64,000 bases of DNA, taken from NCBI GenBank assembly GCA_963575745.1, contig CAUYUJ010015844.1, forward strand, positions 76,683 to 140,682, given 5' to 3'. A model generated the notes under the pieces. It was not told the DNA's origin, made no database searches, and saw only the letters and a list, made by a program, of their open reading frames with translations. Of this stretch, positions 1-10,946 are shown piece by piece. The translations under genes and the position numbers were made by a program. The stretch is from Prorocentrum cordatum (Eukaryota > Sar > Dinophyceae > Prorocentrales > Prorocentraceae). Position 1 is the stretch's first letter. Each line of letters opens with the position of its first letter.

Positions 1-19
1 TCGCCGCGGCGACGGCGGG

Positions 20-24
<5 letters not shown>

Positions 25-67
<43 letters not shown>

Positions 68-68
68 C

Positions 69-103
<35 letters not shown>

Positions 104-134
104 CACGACCACGACGACCACGACGACCACGACG
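25..134. repeat. (GAC)n microsatellite
   Basis: Nearly pure GAC triplets with a few CAC interruptions at the left edge of the window. The same triplet family recurs at 3985-4126 (as GTC), 24517-24550 and 30030-30105. Confidence 0.95.
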
Positions 135-540
135 GTGGCGGTGGCGGCGGTGGCGGAGCCCAAGGTGGCCCTGCCGACCGCGGCCCAGCCCCGCCTGGGC
201 TTGTCGTCCGCCATGGCGGCGGGTCCGCCCGCGGGCGCCGCATGCGCGGGGGGGGCCGGGCCGCCCGCCGACGGCGCCCCGCCGGCACGCGCGCTTGCGC
301 GCGCTGGCGCGGGCGGAGGGCACGCCGCCGCCGTCGGCGGAGGCGAGGAAACGGCGCCGTCGTCGTCGGCAGCGCCGCAGTGGTCCTCCTCACTCTCGTC
401 GTCGACGCGGACGCCTCCGTCGTCGTCGTCGTCGTCGACGCCTTCGTCCTCGGTCGTCGTGGACGGTCGGCGGATGGGCGGCGCGGGCTCCAGGAGGGCG
501 AGGGCCGGGAGGTGTTCGGTTGTGTTTCCCAACCGTCCTA
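135..540. other. GC-rich spacer, no gene recognised
   Basis: Very GC-rich sequence with a (GTC)n-like stretch around 357-445. Open frames exist on both strands but translate to Ala/Pro/Ser/Arg low-complexity sequence with no family resemblance. Confidence 0.6.
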
Positions 541-913
541 CATTCCCAGGGCGAAAGTTTGTTCCTCTTGGGCCCGCACGACGGTTTGAAGTCTTGAGCA
601 AACCCGCATGAGATAACCGCCATCGGATCCTATGAAGTTCGCGCGGATCCAAATGTGGCTTTGGTGTTTGTTTCGTTGGATGCGATTTCCGTCCGCGCGG
701 ATCCGATTTCGGATTTGCTGGATCCGTGTCCAGTCCTTTATTACGGCGGATCCGTTTAAAATTTGTATGATTACAAGAAAACGGGGAAGAAACCGGATCC
801 GCGGACCCTGGAACCCACCCGTGTTAAGATTCTACGGGGGAAGGGGGTTAGGTCATTCACGTCTAACTCATCATCACCATCTGCGCCCCAAGAAGAAAAT
901 ATTTCGTCCTGCG
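541..913 (+). repeat. ~375-bp GGATCC-rich dispersed repeat, copy 1
   Basis: Starts with CATTCCCAGG and ends with TTTCGTCCTGCG, matching end to end two other copies at 61474-61853 and 62777-63154 in the same orientation. Shared internal landmarks are a 'TTCCTCTTGG' block, several GGATCC sites, a 'GTGTTAAGATTCTACG' block and the terminal 'TTTCGTCCTGCG'. Flanks differ between copies, so this is a discrete element. This copy is clearly more diverged than the other two. No coding capacity is apparent. Confidence 0.75.
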
Positions 914-994
914 TATGTATGTTGTTGTGTCCTCCTTTTGAATCGAAAGCGCTCCGCGTTCCCTCTACTCTCCTCCTCCCTCCTCCTCCTGTTC

Positions 995-1134
995 GCCATC
1001 ATCATCGTCATCGTCGTCGTCGTCAGCATCATCATCACCACCACCACCATCATAATCACAATCATCAAAATTATCATCAGCATCATCATTATCAACATCA
1101 CCATCAACATCATCATCATCAGCATCATCATCAG

Positions 1135-1178
<44 letters not shown>

Positions 1179-1290
1179 CCATCACAATGATCATCATCAT
1201 CACAATATGTATCATCACCATCATCATCACCATCAGTATCGTCATCATCAGCTTCTTCGGCATCAGCATCAGCACTCTCACCATCATCAG
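995..1290. repeat. (CAT)n microsatellite
   Basis: CAT/CAC triplets, interrupted on the left and pure at about 1135-1175. Long frames across it (poly-His, poly-Ile, poly-Met/Asp) are artefacts of the triplet repeat. Confidence 0.95.
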
Positions 1291-1295
1291 TCACA

Positions 1296-2195
1296 TCTCG
1301 GCATACCCCTCACACGTTTTGTGGCACCCTAGGGAGCTACACCGAAGGCCCCAGAGGGAGGGTTTGCATGGCGCCGCTGGACCCATTTCGAAACACCCCT
1401 CACGCGTTTCGCGGCTGGATAGGGAGCTCCACCAACCACCCCAGTGGGAGGGTTCGCATGGTACCACCGCATCAAGTTCGACACACCCCTCACACGTCTC
1501 GCTGCCCCATAGGGAGCTCCACCGAAGACCCCAATGGCAGGGTTTGCACGGAGCCGCCGCACCCATGTCGGCCACACCCCTCACACGTTTCGTGACCCCA
1601 TAGGGAGCTACACCGAAGGCCTCAGAGGGCTTGCATGGCGCCGCCGCGCCCGTTTCTGTCACACCCCTCACACGCTTCGTGGCCCCATAAGGAGCTCCAC
1701 CGAAGGCCCCAGTGGGAGGGTTCGCATGGCGCCGCCACCACGTTTCGTGGCCACCGAGGGAGCTCCGCCGAAGGCCCCAGCGGGAGGGTTCGCATGGCGC
1801 CTTCGCCCAGTTCGGCACACCCCTTAAACGCTTCGCGGCCCCGTGGGGAGCTCCGCCGAAGGCCCCAGTGGGAGGGTTCGCATGGCGCCGCCGAACCCAT
1901 GTCGGCATACCCCTCACACGTTTCGTGCCCCCATAGGAAGCTCCACCGAGGGCGCCGGTAGGAGAGGTCGCATGACACCCCCGCACCCATTTCGGCACAA
2001 CCCTCCATGTTTCGTGGCCGCATAGGAGCTCCGCCGAGGGCGCCAGTGGGAGAGTTCGCATGGCGCCGCCACAACCATTTCGTCACCCCCCTCACACGTT
2101 TCGTGGCCCCATGAGGAGCTCCACCGAAGGCCCTGATGGGAGGATTCGCAAGACGCCGCCGAACCTACGGCACACCACTCACACGTTTTGTGGCA
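1296..2195 (+). repeat. ~90-bp tandem satellite
   Basis: About ten units. The landmark CCCCTCAC recurs at about 1306, 1396, 1486, 1577, 1664, 1820, 1910, 2000 and 2087, spacing 87-91 bp with one unit missing it. Each unit carries 'GGGAGCTCCACCGAAGGCCC' followed by a block like 'GGGAGGGTTCGCATGG'. The core is the reverse complement of the 78-bp satellite at 42490-43400. A 90-bp period is a multiple of three, so repeated-peptide frames stay open without being genes. Confidence 0.92.
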
Positions 2196-2329
2196 TCCCT
2201 CCTTCTTCTCACCTGCCTCGCGATACTTGCAGCTGCAAATGTTTGGGTCCTTCGCAACGATACGTTCACACAAAAGTCTGGAAGCCCCTCTTCGGTGCTC
2301 AAAAGGATCCGGGTGCTTTCGAAGGTTTC

Positions 2330-2880
2330 GGGAGGATCCTGCCTGGAGGAGGGGAGCGGAGGGGAGGAGAAAAGAGGGGGGGCGAGGACGGAGGAAGGGA
2401 GGAGAGAGGAGGAAGGGGAAGGGGGAACCAGAGGGCAGGGTGGAGACGAAGAGCGAAGGGAGGGGTGAGCAGAGCAAACCCAAGCCGCATCAGAGATGCT
2501 GCAGCACGCCCTCCCGTCCTAAGTCCTCTCCTCGCGAGTCCACACGAGCCTCCGTCCTCATCACTTACAAGACGGGCCCCCGCTTGAAAGACCGGCACCA
2601 CCCTGTGGGCCTGCCATCCGGGCAACAGCCCCGTGCTGGCAGGAAAAAACTGACGCGCATTCTGCCAGGAAACAATACGAGGAAAAAAAGGAGGAGAAGG
2701 AGGAGGGGGAGGAGGAGGAGGAGGAGGAGGAGGAGGAGGAGGAGGAGGAGGAGGAGCAGGAGGAGGAGGAGCAGGAGGAGGAGGAGGAGGAGAAGGCGGG
2801 GGAGGAGCTGGAGGAGGAGCTGGAGGAGTAGGCGGAGGAGGAGCTGGAGGAGGAGGAGGAGGAGAAGGCGGAGGCGGAAT
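2330..2880. repeat. Purine-rich tract, dispersed block and (GGA)n microsatellite
   Basis: 2330-2470 is a GGGGAGGA-type purine tract and 2687-2880 is (GGA)n with AGC/GCG interruptions. Between them, about 2475-2660 resembles 26235-26400 ('CATCA..GATGCTG', 'CCCGTCC.AAGTCCT', 'GAAAGAC.'). In both places this block precedes an 83-bp repeat array. No gene is seen. Confidence 0.75.
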
Positions 2881-2984
2881 GCGATGAGGCATGACGGAAG
2901 GGTCATGGTTTTCGGCGAGGTGTCCAGCGAAATTCCCGTGTTGGAAAGGGGCCGCCCCCAACTGTGCGACGGTTGCACAATGCG

Positions 2985-3415
2985 GCACATCAGGTCATGG
3001 GCTTCGAGAAGCCTCCAGCGAGGGCCACAGTTTCAACAGGAGCGGCCTTCCATATTTGAAGCTGCTGCACGCTTGTTAATCGAATGTGTGCGGCGCTCAA
3101 GCGAGAGTCGCGTTTTGAAAACGACCTCCCGACCTCCATCCTTGAAGCTGCTGCAAGCTTTTGAAACTACCGTGTAAGGGACTAAGGTAAGAGCCCCATG
3201 TTGAAAACGACCTGCGCTCCATCCTTGAGGCTGTTACGAACTTTGAAGCGAACAGGCGCGGCGCTAAAACGATATCCGCATTGTGTAGACGACCCCCTCT
3301 CTTGAAGCTGTAGCAGGCCTTTAAAACAAATGCGCACAACGCTTGAGCGAGAACCCCAATTTGAAAACCGCTTTATAACCGTATAACTGTTGTAAGTTTC
3401 AAGCGTCAGCACCAG
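2985..3415 (+). repeat. ~83-bp degenerate tandem repeat, array 1
   Basis: Repeating landmarks are 'GCGCGGCGCTAA', 'GCGAGAGCC', 'TTTTGAAAACGACC', 'CTCCATCC' and 'GAAGCTG', in that order, spaced about 80-85 bp. Related arrays lie at 24720-25010, 26455-27060 and, inverted, 28420-28765. Units are strongly diverged, so the array is old. Confidence 0.8.
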
Positions 3416-3984
3416 AAGTGGTGAGGAAACCTCAGGCGAAACGCAAGGCCCACCCTACCGACACGTCTGGGAGTGCGACAGGGAGGAACTGCCTAGAAAT
3501 AAAAGATATGGGAGGGGAGGAAGGCGGAGGATGATGAAGTCGGCGACGAGGACGAGGACGAGAAAGGCATCGCGCGCGAGAAATGCACGTCAGGAGGGGA
3601 TGAGGACATTCAAGCGAATACAGCAGCGAGGGACATGAGGAGAGGATCACAGTAACCACGACGGGTTAAAAAGTTGCTGCAACTGTTCGTGACCAAGCAC
3701 ACTAATGAAGTGCAAAGTGAACACGCCCACCACAAGCCATCTACCCTCTTCTGCTCCACGAACAAAGCAGCAGCCAAAACCTCGAGCGATCCCGTTGGCC
3801 CACTCTGAGGTAGTAAAAGATACGGATGCTGCTGCTCTCTGGCTAGACCTCTTCCGGGGTGCGTTCTGACCAGAACTCCGAGACGAACCCAGCCGTGGCG
3901 ACGAGGGCCTCCAAGGAGGTCTAGTCCAAAAAAGCGACAAACGAGGGAAAGGTAGCGGTATCGGTACCTTTCCCTCCTCTGGCC
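3416..3984. other. Spacer, no gene recognised
   Basis: No recognisable coding region. 3855-3935 ('TTCTGACCAGAACTCCGAGA' then 'CCAGCCGTGG') resembles short blocks at 16135-16170, 25965-26005 and 29750-29800, so part of it is a further low-copy dispersed repeat. Confidence 0.5.
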
Positions 3985-4011
3985 CACGTCGTCGTCGTCC
4001 TCGTCCTCGTC

Positions 4012-4061
<50 letters not shown>

Positions 4062-4089
4062 TTGTCGTCGTCGTTTGTCGTCGTCGTTT

Positions 4090-4124
<35 letters not shown>

Positions 4125-4126
4125 TG
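3985..4126. repeat. (GTC)n microsatellite
   Basis: Pure and near-pure GTC triplets with TTTGTC interruptions. Confidence 0.95.
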
Positions 4127-4599
4127 TCGCCGGGTCCTCCGACCATTCGGCGGGTCCGACGGCTCAGACGCCGAGCGGGTGCGGCAGGCAGCCCCTTGGG
4201 GCGGGCGCCCACTCGCGCGCCGCCCACCGGGGCACGAGCCAGGCCAGCCGGCGCACGCGGCCGCTGGCGCACGAGCTCGGCCAGCTGGCGCACAGGCTCG
4301 GCGTGCTCGGCAGGGGTAGGGAGGCGGATGTGGAGGGGGGGAGGAATACTACTAGGAAGAATACTACTAGGCGGATATCAATACTACTAGGAAGAATACT
4401 ACTAAGAGTAATAGTAATAAGAAGAATAATAGGAGGAGGAGGAGGAGGAGGAGGAGGAAGCGGACGACGAGGAGGAAGAGGATGAAGATGGGGGGGGGGC
4501 GAGAGGAACGAAGAGTAAGGCGTGCGTCAAGTTAGCCAGGTCGAGCGAGTCAGAGGGCCCCGCCTCTTCTCACCCTCCCTCCCATGCTATAGAATCAAG
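4127..4599. other. Spacer with short minisatellite, no gene recognised
   Basis: 4345-4410 contains repeats of 'GGAAGAATACTACTA', followed by (GGA)n at 4430-4465. On the minus strand at 4190-4325 codons end mostly in G/C and the frame reads ...PAEHAEPVRQLAELVRQ.... This could be a stray exon but has no family match I recognise. Confidence 0.4.
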
Positions 4600-5245
4600 T
4601 GCCGACCCAACCTGATATTGAGATTGTTGGAACGCGTTCCCACCTACACTGCAGCGAACGCAAGGCTCTCGCGGACGCGCCCCGCTTCCAACGACTTGGG
4701 GAAAACTGCGTGGGCCGCGAAGGGACGGGAGCGGCAAAACATGCGATGAGCGGCGCGGCGAAGACGAAGCATGCGCCGCGCCCCCACGGCGCTGCGAATG
4801 TCGCTCGCAGCCTGCGCGGCGCCTGGGCGAGGTCGGCGCTGCCGCTGCCGCTTGCATGCAAGTCCGGCAGACGAGCCATGCGCCGCGCCCGCGTGGGAAC
4901 GCCACTTCCGAGCGAGGTGCGCACGGCTCAAGGGCGAGGGCGACGAGTCGCCCTCTCGCGAAGGGCCTCATCCAAAATTGGAGGGTGATGAATCTGCGCC
5001 GCGCCGGGGAGGGGAGCGCAACTTCCAGGCGAAGTCTGCCTGGAGCAGCAGCGATCTCTTCGTCCGCTCGCGCATCGGCGAAGTGGCGTGCGAAAAACGT
5101 GCGCCGCGCCCCAGCGGGAGCTGAACTCTGGAAACATGAGCGCGGCGCCGAGGCGAGAGCGACATTTCGGCCATTCGCGCAGGATGTGCGCCCCGTCCAA
5201 TTCCTGACACGCATCTTGCAACGTGGATAATTTAAAGACCATGCT
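4600..5245 (-). repeat. Degenerate GCGCCGCGCC-type repeat block
   Basis: Blocks such as 'GCGCCGCGCCCC' recur every 60-120 bp. In reverse complement, about 5090-5210 matches 38365-38500 ('GGCGCACAT', 'CGCGCGAA.GG.CGAAATG', 'TATCGCCTC' vs 'CTCTCGCCTC', 'AGCTCCCGCT', 'GGCGCACGTT'). It is a dispersed diverged repeat, not a gene. Confidence 0.55.
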
Positions 5246-6379
5246 GACGCGCAAAAACGTAAGCTCTGCACTGTCTTTTACAAGTAAGACGGCCACCCCC
5301 CCAGATTGGCTGACTGTCGGACGGCTAGGTGGCAGAGAAACGAGACGAGAGGAGAGGAGGGGGGCGAGAAAACGAGAGCCGAGGTGAGGGAAACAAGAGG
5401 GGAGAGAAGAGAGGAGGGAGAACAGAGGAGCGGGGATTGATAGGAGATGAAAGAGAGAGCGAGAGAGAAGAGAGAGGAGAGAGCCGATGTACGCAAGCGC
5501 GCAGGCGCATCACTTGACACTGACATGCTGCCGCCCACTCCGCCCATCCCCTCCTGCTGCGCGAAATCCCGCTCTGCTCGCCGAGCCAGGCGTCAGCTCG
5601 GGCCCTCACCCTGGATGACGCGCGTGGACACTCGCAGCACAAAAAGGGGCCGACTGCACAGAAAGGGCCGGCGGGTTCCCTGATTGCATAGACGGAACAA
5701 ACAGGGCCCACGGCACGGACAATCTCGCAGAAGCTCCCCGCGCAGAGGTCGGGCGCAGGCACCCTCCACTGCACGCTGTGTGACGCACACTGGCGGCCGA
5801 GTGAGCCACGGCCATCGCCCAAGGCCACCCTTCGCAAGAGACCACCCCCCGTCTTGGTCGTTCGTGTGCAGTGCGCTTGGCCCGCCGCCTGCACCACCAG
5901 GGCAAGACGGGGCAAGAAGGGGCGAGGGGTCACGACGGTATCGCCAACAGCGGTATGACCCAGGTGGCGAAACTGGACGCTCCCTGGACGGGTGGGCTAT
6001 CAGGCCCCTGTCGGCGATCAATGGGCGATTGGGGTCGATGCATTCCCTCCCGAGCCGACCCTCCCTCAGTTCACGTTGCCCCTGATGGGGCTGGCAGCGC
6101 GAAGGGACGCCGGGCGAGGTCTGGGCGGAGAGAAGAGACGCGCACGATCGAACGGCGCCACGCAAGGAACGGGCACGAGGGAGCCTTCCTGGCCCCACAG
6201 CTCAGCGCCTCCAGAAGCCTGCCGAAGAGGAGATCTGGGACAATAGGGAGCAGCAGGGAGGCAAAGGAGGCATGGGGACGCGAAGGGGCAGACGGAGGAG
6301 AGCGAGGAGGAAATTAGAAGGAAGCTGAGGGATAGGGCGAACAGGAAGGAGGAGGAGAGGGTGGGGTTGAGTAGAACGA
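5246..6379. other. Spacer, no gene recognised
   Basis: 5330-5510 is GAGA-rich purine sequence. 5510-6310 is unique-looking GC-rich DNA with several long open frames on both strands, but none has a recognisable motif or the codon pattern seen in the SDHB exons. Confidence 0.5.
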
Positions 6380-6983
6380 CGGGGAAGGAGGAGGAGGGAG
6401 GAGGAGGAGGAGGAGGAGGAGAGGAGAGGAGAGGAGAGAGAGAGGAGAGGAGAGGAGAAGGAGAGGAGAGGAGAGGAGAGGAGTAGGAGAGGAAGAGGAG
6501 AGGAGAGGAGAGGAGAGGAGAGGAGAAGAGGAGAGGAGAGGAGAGGAGAGAGGAGAGGAGAGAGGAGAGGAGAGAGGAGAGAGAAAGAGGAGAGAGAGGA
6601 GAGGAAGCGAGAGGAGAGGAGAGGAGAGGAGAGGAGAGGAGAGGAGAGGAGAGGAGAGGAGAGGAGAGGAGAGGAGAGGAGAGGAGAGGAGAGGAGAGGA
6701 GAGGAGAGGAGGGAGAGAGAGAGAAGAGAAGAGGGAGAGGAGAGGAGAGGAGAGGAGAGGGAGAGGAGAGGAGAAGGAGAGGAGAGAGAGAGGAGAGGAG
6801 CGGAGAGGAGAGGAGAGGAGAGGAGAGGAAGAGGAGAGGAGAGAGGAGAGGAGAGGAGAGAGGAGCGAGAGGAGAAGAGAGGAGAGGAGAGGAGAGGAGA
6901 GGAGAGAGAGAGAGAGAGGAGAGGAGAGGAGGAGGAGAGGAGAGGACGAGGAGGAGGAGGAGGAGGAGGAGGGGGGGGAGGAG
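6380..6983. repeat. (GGAGA)n / (GGA)n purine tract at the 3' end of LINE-1
   Basis: About 600 bp of GGAGA pentamers mixed with GGA triplets, becoming (GGA)n and G-runs at 6950-6983, next to the 3' end of LINE-1. (GGA)n also borders the other end of the element (12634-12815), so LINE-1 appears to sit inside one purine microsatellite. Confidence 0.93.
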
Positions 6984-7013
6984 CGAACGAACCCCTGGGA
7001 GAGGCGCGTCGAT

Positions 7014-10000
7014 CTATAATGAGCGCGCACCGCCGTGCGCGCTCGGGCCCAGCCTCAGGGCGAGGCGAGAGGCCTGCATGTAGTTCTTGTGGATGTGGTA
7101 CGCGTTGTCGCCGCTGCCGTCGATCTTGATCGAGTGGTAAAACCTGTAGACCACGGCGAGACGGATGAGCACGTGGTCAATCTTGTCGTCATCGGCCCCG
7201 TTCGGGTCGAAATTGGTGTCGTGCAGGCCAAGCCTGGCAAGTACGCATCTATGAAGTCGTCCACGAGGCAGTGCAGCGTGATGCCACAAGCGCTTGCAGA
7301 CCAAATAGTGGCTGAAAGAGTCGGGGTGGAACTTTGGGTTGCAGCCAAGAACACAACCTCGAAGGATAGGCTGCACGCGCATGCGGTAAGACGTGGCCCA
7401 CCCGCCCGATAGCGTCTTCATCACAGGCCAGAAGCGCGAGGGCGGCAGCTCGGCGATCTTCGGGCGGAGGGGGCTCCACGCGATCTTCACGTTGAACGGT
7501 AACTGGATGAGGGAGGTCATGTCGTTGTCGTCTGCGTACGCGTTGGTGAGGTCGTCGGTGATCACGGGCGTGGAATCCGAGTCGTTGTTCTGGAAGCCGG
7601 CGTCGTGGATCCAGCGACGCCGAGCATGGTGTTCGGCAGCTGCACGATCGAACCTCTGCTGTAATTCGGCGGTGCGGGGGAGATTGAACGCAGCGGTGGT
7701 CTGGAGTCTGGATGCCGCGGTTGACTGCCATGCCTGCGTGCAAATACGTTCAGCACGCCGACGGAGTTGAGCATCTGTTTGGCCACGAAAGAGGACTTGA
7801 AGACCGCCACGACGGAGATGACGAATAATAAATGTTTCGCACCATTCATGCCAGTCGTCGACGTCCCATTCATGAAGTGGTTGAGCGAGGTAAATCGAGG
7901 CAAGCCAGTCGGAGGCCCAATGCTGCAGGCATTCAGCGATGGTCTCGAGCTCGTTGGCTGCGTTTCGCATGTCGTGGTCATCGTCATCAGGCGTAGTAGG
8001 AACTTGTAGATGAAGTGGTGGGAATCGTTGGAGGCGTCCTGAGTCGGAAGAGGTAGCAGACGGCGCCGACGGGAGGGTGGGGAACCAGGCCCGAAGGCGG
8101 GCGGCGATGGTGGAGTCGAAAGAATCTTCATAGAGCGAGCGCTGAAGCGTGATCATGTATGTGGTTTGCGGTGACTTCTTTGGAGGATCATCATCAGCAC
8201 GGCGAAGTTTGTGCAGGACACGAAGAGCAGCGTCACGGGCGAGTTCATGAGCTTGGCGCATCTGACGGCGAGCCAGATGATCGTGATGGCGGCTGCGCTT
8301 GATGATCTTGAAGATGGTGCCCTTGTGGGTGGAGTAGTTGTCGCCGAACTTGGCCGCCCGCAGGTGTTGCGCGATCGAGGTAGCGGAGGCCCAGCACGGC
8401 GCGGTCCAAAGTCCCTGGGCAACCCAGACGAGTGGAAGCTGATCAAGTGCTGCCAGATGGTGTAGTTCGAGAAGCTGGGGCCAGGCGTTGATGGTGGAAG
8501 TAGCAGAGCGCCACAGCGTGGCAGCAAGCAGGACTTCGACACCAATGGGGATGGCGCAGCCCGCCCAGTTCGTCATGCCGGGGATGTCGAGCTTGGTGAA
8601 TGCTGACGGAGCAGATCTGGTAACTTTATGAAGGGCATGAATTCCTTTGGAAAGAACGAGTTCTGGAGCTGGAAAGAGTTGTCCGACATACGTGAGGCAA
8701 GTTATCGCGGAGGTGTTGTACAGCGAAACGTTCAGCTGGATGGCCGCGGAGGCGTCGCCCAATATCTGGGAACGGTGGTACCACTTGGCCGCAGGGGCGG
8801 CCCATTGAGCACGATCATCAGCACACGGACCGATGTAGACTCCGAGGTACTTGGCCTTGCCGTCGATCTTGAACTGGGCCCAGGCGGGGTTGATCGTCCT
8901 GAGCGTGTCGCGCATGGCGTTGTCAACGTCTTCGAAGCAGTTGGTCCAGACTGGGACGAGCACGCACTTTCGAGGTTGGAGCAACAGCCCCGCGAAAGAG
9001 TGGGCCGCCTCGGTATGCGGTCGGATGCCTTGCATGTCACGCAAGTGTGCTAAGACGCAACCAATGTCGTCGGCACAAGCACTGGCCATGCCACGGCCAA
9101 TCTGATGAAAGTGGTGTTGAATTCCGCGTAGGATGGGGTCGAACACCAGGGCCCAGATGGCGCCACTGAGTGGGCAGCCCTGAGCTACTCCGCTGGCTGC
9201 AACGAGTAATGGTCGACGTGTGCCTCCCAGCTCGAGGAAGGCGATGGGCGAGGCGTAGAAGGACTGGAGGAGGCGACGGACGCGGCCATCAATCCCCCAT
9301 CTGCGAATCACTTCCCATAACCAAGTGTGAAGCAAGCTTGGGAAGGCGGCGGCGATGTCCATGCTGAGGAAGCACGGCATGTGCTCGGCGGCGTTGTCCA
9401 TGGTGCTGTAGATGCGGCTGTACGTGTCGGCTTCGACTATGTCGTTGAGGAATTGGCGGCCAGGTACGAAACCTCGTTGGATACTCGACACTTGCTTGAC
9501 TATCGGATGTAGCTTGCGGTCGATGGCGGAGGCAGCAATCTTTACGTCGGTGTTCTTCATCGCGAGAGGTCGGAGTTGGTCTGGCGACCGATAGCATTCA
9601 GCATGCCCTGCAGGCGCATCACCTTTTGGTAGCATGGCAAGTAGAGCGTGGTTCCAATCGTGCGGGATGATGTTGTTGGCCGAGATGTTAGCCACGAGCT
9701 CTTCCAGGATCTCGAAACTGTTGGGGGTGGAAGTCCAAGCTGTGTAAGGAAGACCGTCTGGACCTGCGGCGGAGTCATGTGCTCGTTTTGCTGTTTCTTG
9801 AAGCTCTTCAGCATTGGGGAGTTCCAGCGCAACATATTCACGCTGGGCGAAGACAGAGTCCAGGTAGGCGTTCATGTTGGCAGTGTTTACTGGCTTGTCA
9901 GCGAAGATCGGGCCCCAGTGCGCTAGAATAGCGTCGTGCATGTCCGACGGTGTCTTGGCGATGCCGGAGGAGTTGCCTTGCCAAATTCGGATACCAGCGA

Positions 10001-10925
10001 GCACCAGACGCTTGGAGAAGGGCTTCCACAGCTCTCCAAGTCTGCGTGTGGCACTGGCCCGTTTCCGCCACCTGTCCCCTTGTTGACGTTGTAGACGTTG
10101 GTAAGCATCACGGGCACGCGCGGCAGCGAGGGCACGACGTTCTTCAGCGACAGCAGCATGAGCTTCAGCAGCGGCGTCGGCGAAGGCGTTGGCGTTGAGA
10201 AGGCAAACCTTGCTCGAAGGGATGTCGGTAGAGTTGTCGATGATGATCTGCAAGTGCTTGGAGCCCAGGTGGGTGGTGTCGATAAGGAGGCGCGCGAGCT
10301 TGATGTCCTGGAACCAGACCGCGCGAGAGATGCTTCCCATGGCCATTGAGTTGACTTCCTTGGAGATCGAGAGATGGTCGCGTGCAAGGACTTCAGGCGG
10401 TAGCCGCGCAAGAGCATCTCGCGTGGCTTTCGCAGCGTTCGTCATGTTGGATTTCAGCGTGCGCCACTTGATGATGGGCGTGAGCGTGTCGTACTCGGTG
10501 TCGGCGGAGAGCTTGTCGATGAAGAACTTGTAGAAGTCGGAGTTGAAGAGGTAGGCGGGGATGCCTCGTTCAGCATGGGGCCGTTGAATTCGGGGGCGAA
10601 ATCGAACATGAAGAAGTTTATGGTCACTGGCAGGTATTCCTTTTCGTTCGAGTAACGAGTCGTCGGCCACCATGATCGTCTCAATATGGGTGAGATTATG
10701 TGCCTGGAAGGAGGTGAAGAAGCGATCGATGCTTGATTCAGTGTTGTTCGCGCGGCAGCGGTGGGTGGTGGATGGCGTGCAGATCTCGACCAGTGGTCGG
10801 AAGAGCTGCCTCCAGAAGGTGGGCTGGAACTGGTATCGTTCGTGAGCTGGCACTTCGACAGGGCGTAATAGATTGCGAGCAGGTAGTTCAGAGATCTTGA
10901 AGTCGCCGAGCATGAAGAACATCAC
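7014..10925 (-). CDS. LINE-1 ORF2, endonuclease end plus reverse transcriptase
   Basis: About 1303 codons open to a TAG stop. It encodes the protein that nicks target DNA and copies the LINE RNA by target-primed reverse transcription. Visible in order: the end of the endonuclease (GDFK near residue 7, SSIDRFF near 65, SDH near 100), a linker, then reverse transcriptase at about 385-700 with AAGPDGLPY, GFVPGRQFLNDIVEAD, a palm motif with D-x-AAAFPSL, GVAQGCPLSG, the active-site block ACADD near 616-620 and KYLGVYIG near 693. A C-terminal zinc-knuckle-like C-x3-C-x10-H-x3-C starts near residue 1191. There is no real start codon here: this frame is the continuation of the endonuclease ORF ending at 10947, and codons upstream of 10925 read sensibly to about 10955. 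Odd: the conserved Asn of the endonuclease GDFN motif is Lys. Confidence 0.92.
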   Translation of the reverse strand: MMFFMLGDFKISELPARNLLRPVEVPAHERYQFQPTFWRQLFRPLVEICTPSTTHRCRANNTESSIDRFFTSFQAHNLTHIETIMVADDSLLERKGIPASDHKLLHVRFRPRIQRPHAERGIPAYLFNSDFYKFFIDKLSADTEYDTLTPIIKWRTLKSNMTNAAKATRDALARLPPEVLARDHLSISKEVNSMAMGSISRAVWFQDIKLARLLIDTTHLGSKHLQIIIDNSTDIPSSKVCLLNANAFADAAAEAHAAVAEERRALAAARARDAYQRLQRQQGDRWRKRASATRRLGELWKPFSKRLVLAGIRIWQGNSSGIAKTPSDMHDAILAHWGPIFADKPVNTANMNAYLDSVFAQREYVALELPNAEELQETAKRAHDSAAGPDGLPYTAWTSTPNSFEILEELVANISANNIIPHDWNHALLAMLPKGDAPAGHAECYRSPDQLRPLAMKNTDVKIAASAIDRKLHPIVKQVSSIQRGFVPGRQFLNDIVEADTYSRIYSTMDNAAEHMPCFLSMDIAAAFPSLLHTWLWEVIRRWGIDGRVRRLLQSFYASPIAFLELGGTRRPLLVAASGVAQGCPLSGAIWALVFDPILRGIQHHFHQIGRGMASACADDIGCVLAHLRDMQGIRPHTEAAHSFAGLLLQPRKCVLVPVWTNCFEDVDNAMRDTLRTINPAWAQFKIDGKAKYLGVYIGPCADDRAQWAAPAAKWYHRSQILGDASAAIQLNVSLYNTSAITCLTYVGQLFPAPELVLSKGIHALHKVTRSAPSAFTKLDIPGMTNWAGCAIPIGVEVLLAATLWRSATSTINAWPQLLELHHLAALDQLPLVWVAQGLWTAPCWASATSIAQHLRAAKFGDNYSTHKGTIFKIIKRSRHHDHLARRQMRQAHELARDAALRVLHKLRRADDDPPKKSPQTTYMITLQRSLYEDSFDSTIAARLRAWFPTLPSAPSATSSDSGRLQRFPPLHLQVPTTPDDDDHDMRNAANELETIAECLQHWASDWLASIYLAQPLHEWDVDDWHEWCETFIIRHLRRGGLQVLFRGQTDAQLRRRAERICTQAWQSTAASRLQTTAAFNLPRTAELQQRFDRAAAEHHARRRWIHDAGFQNNDSDSTPVITDDLTNAYADDNDMTSLIQLPFNVKIAWSPLRPKIAELPPSRFWPVMKTLSGGWATSYRMRVQPILRGCVLGCNPKFHPDSFSHYLVCKRLWHHAALPRGRLHRCVLARLGLHDTNFDPNGADDDKIDHVLIRLAVVYRFYHSIKIDGSGDNAYHIHKNYMQASRLALRLGPSAHGGARSL

Positions 10926-10946
10926 GTGTTCAGGATCGCTGCTTGC

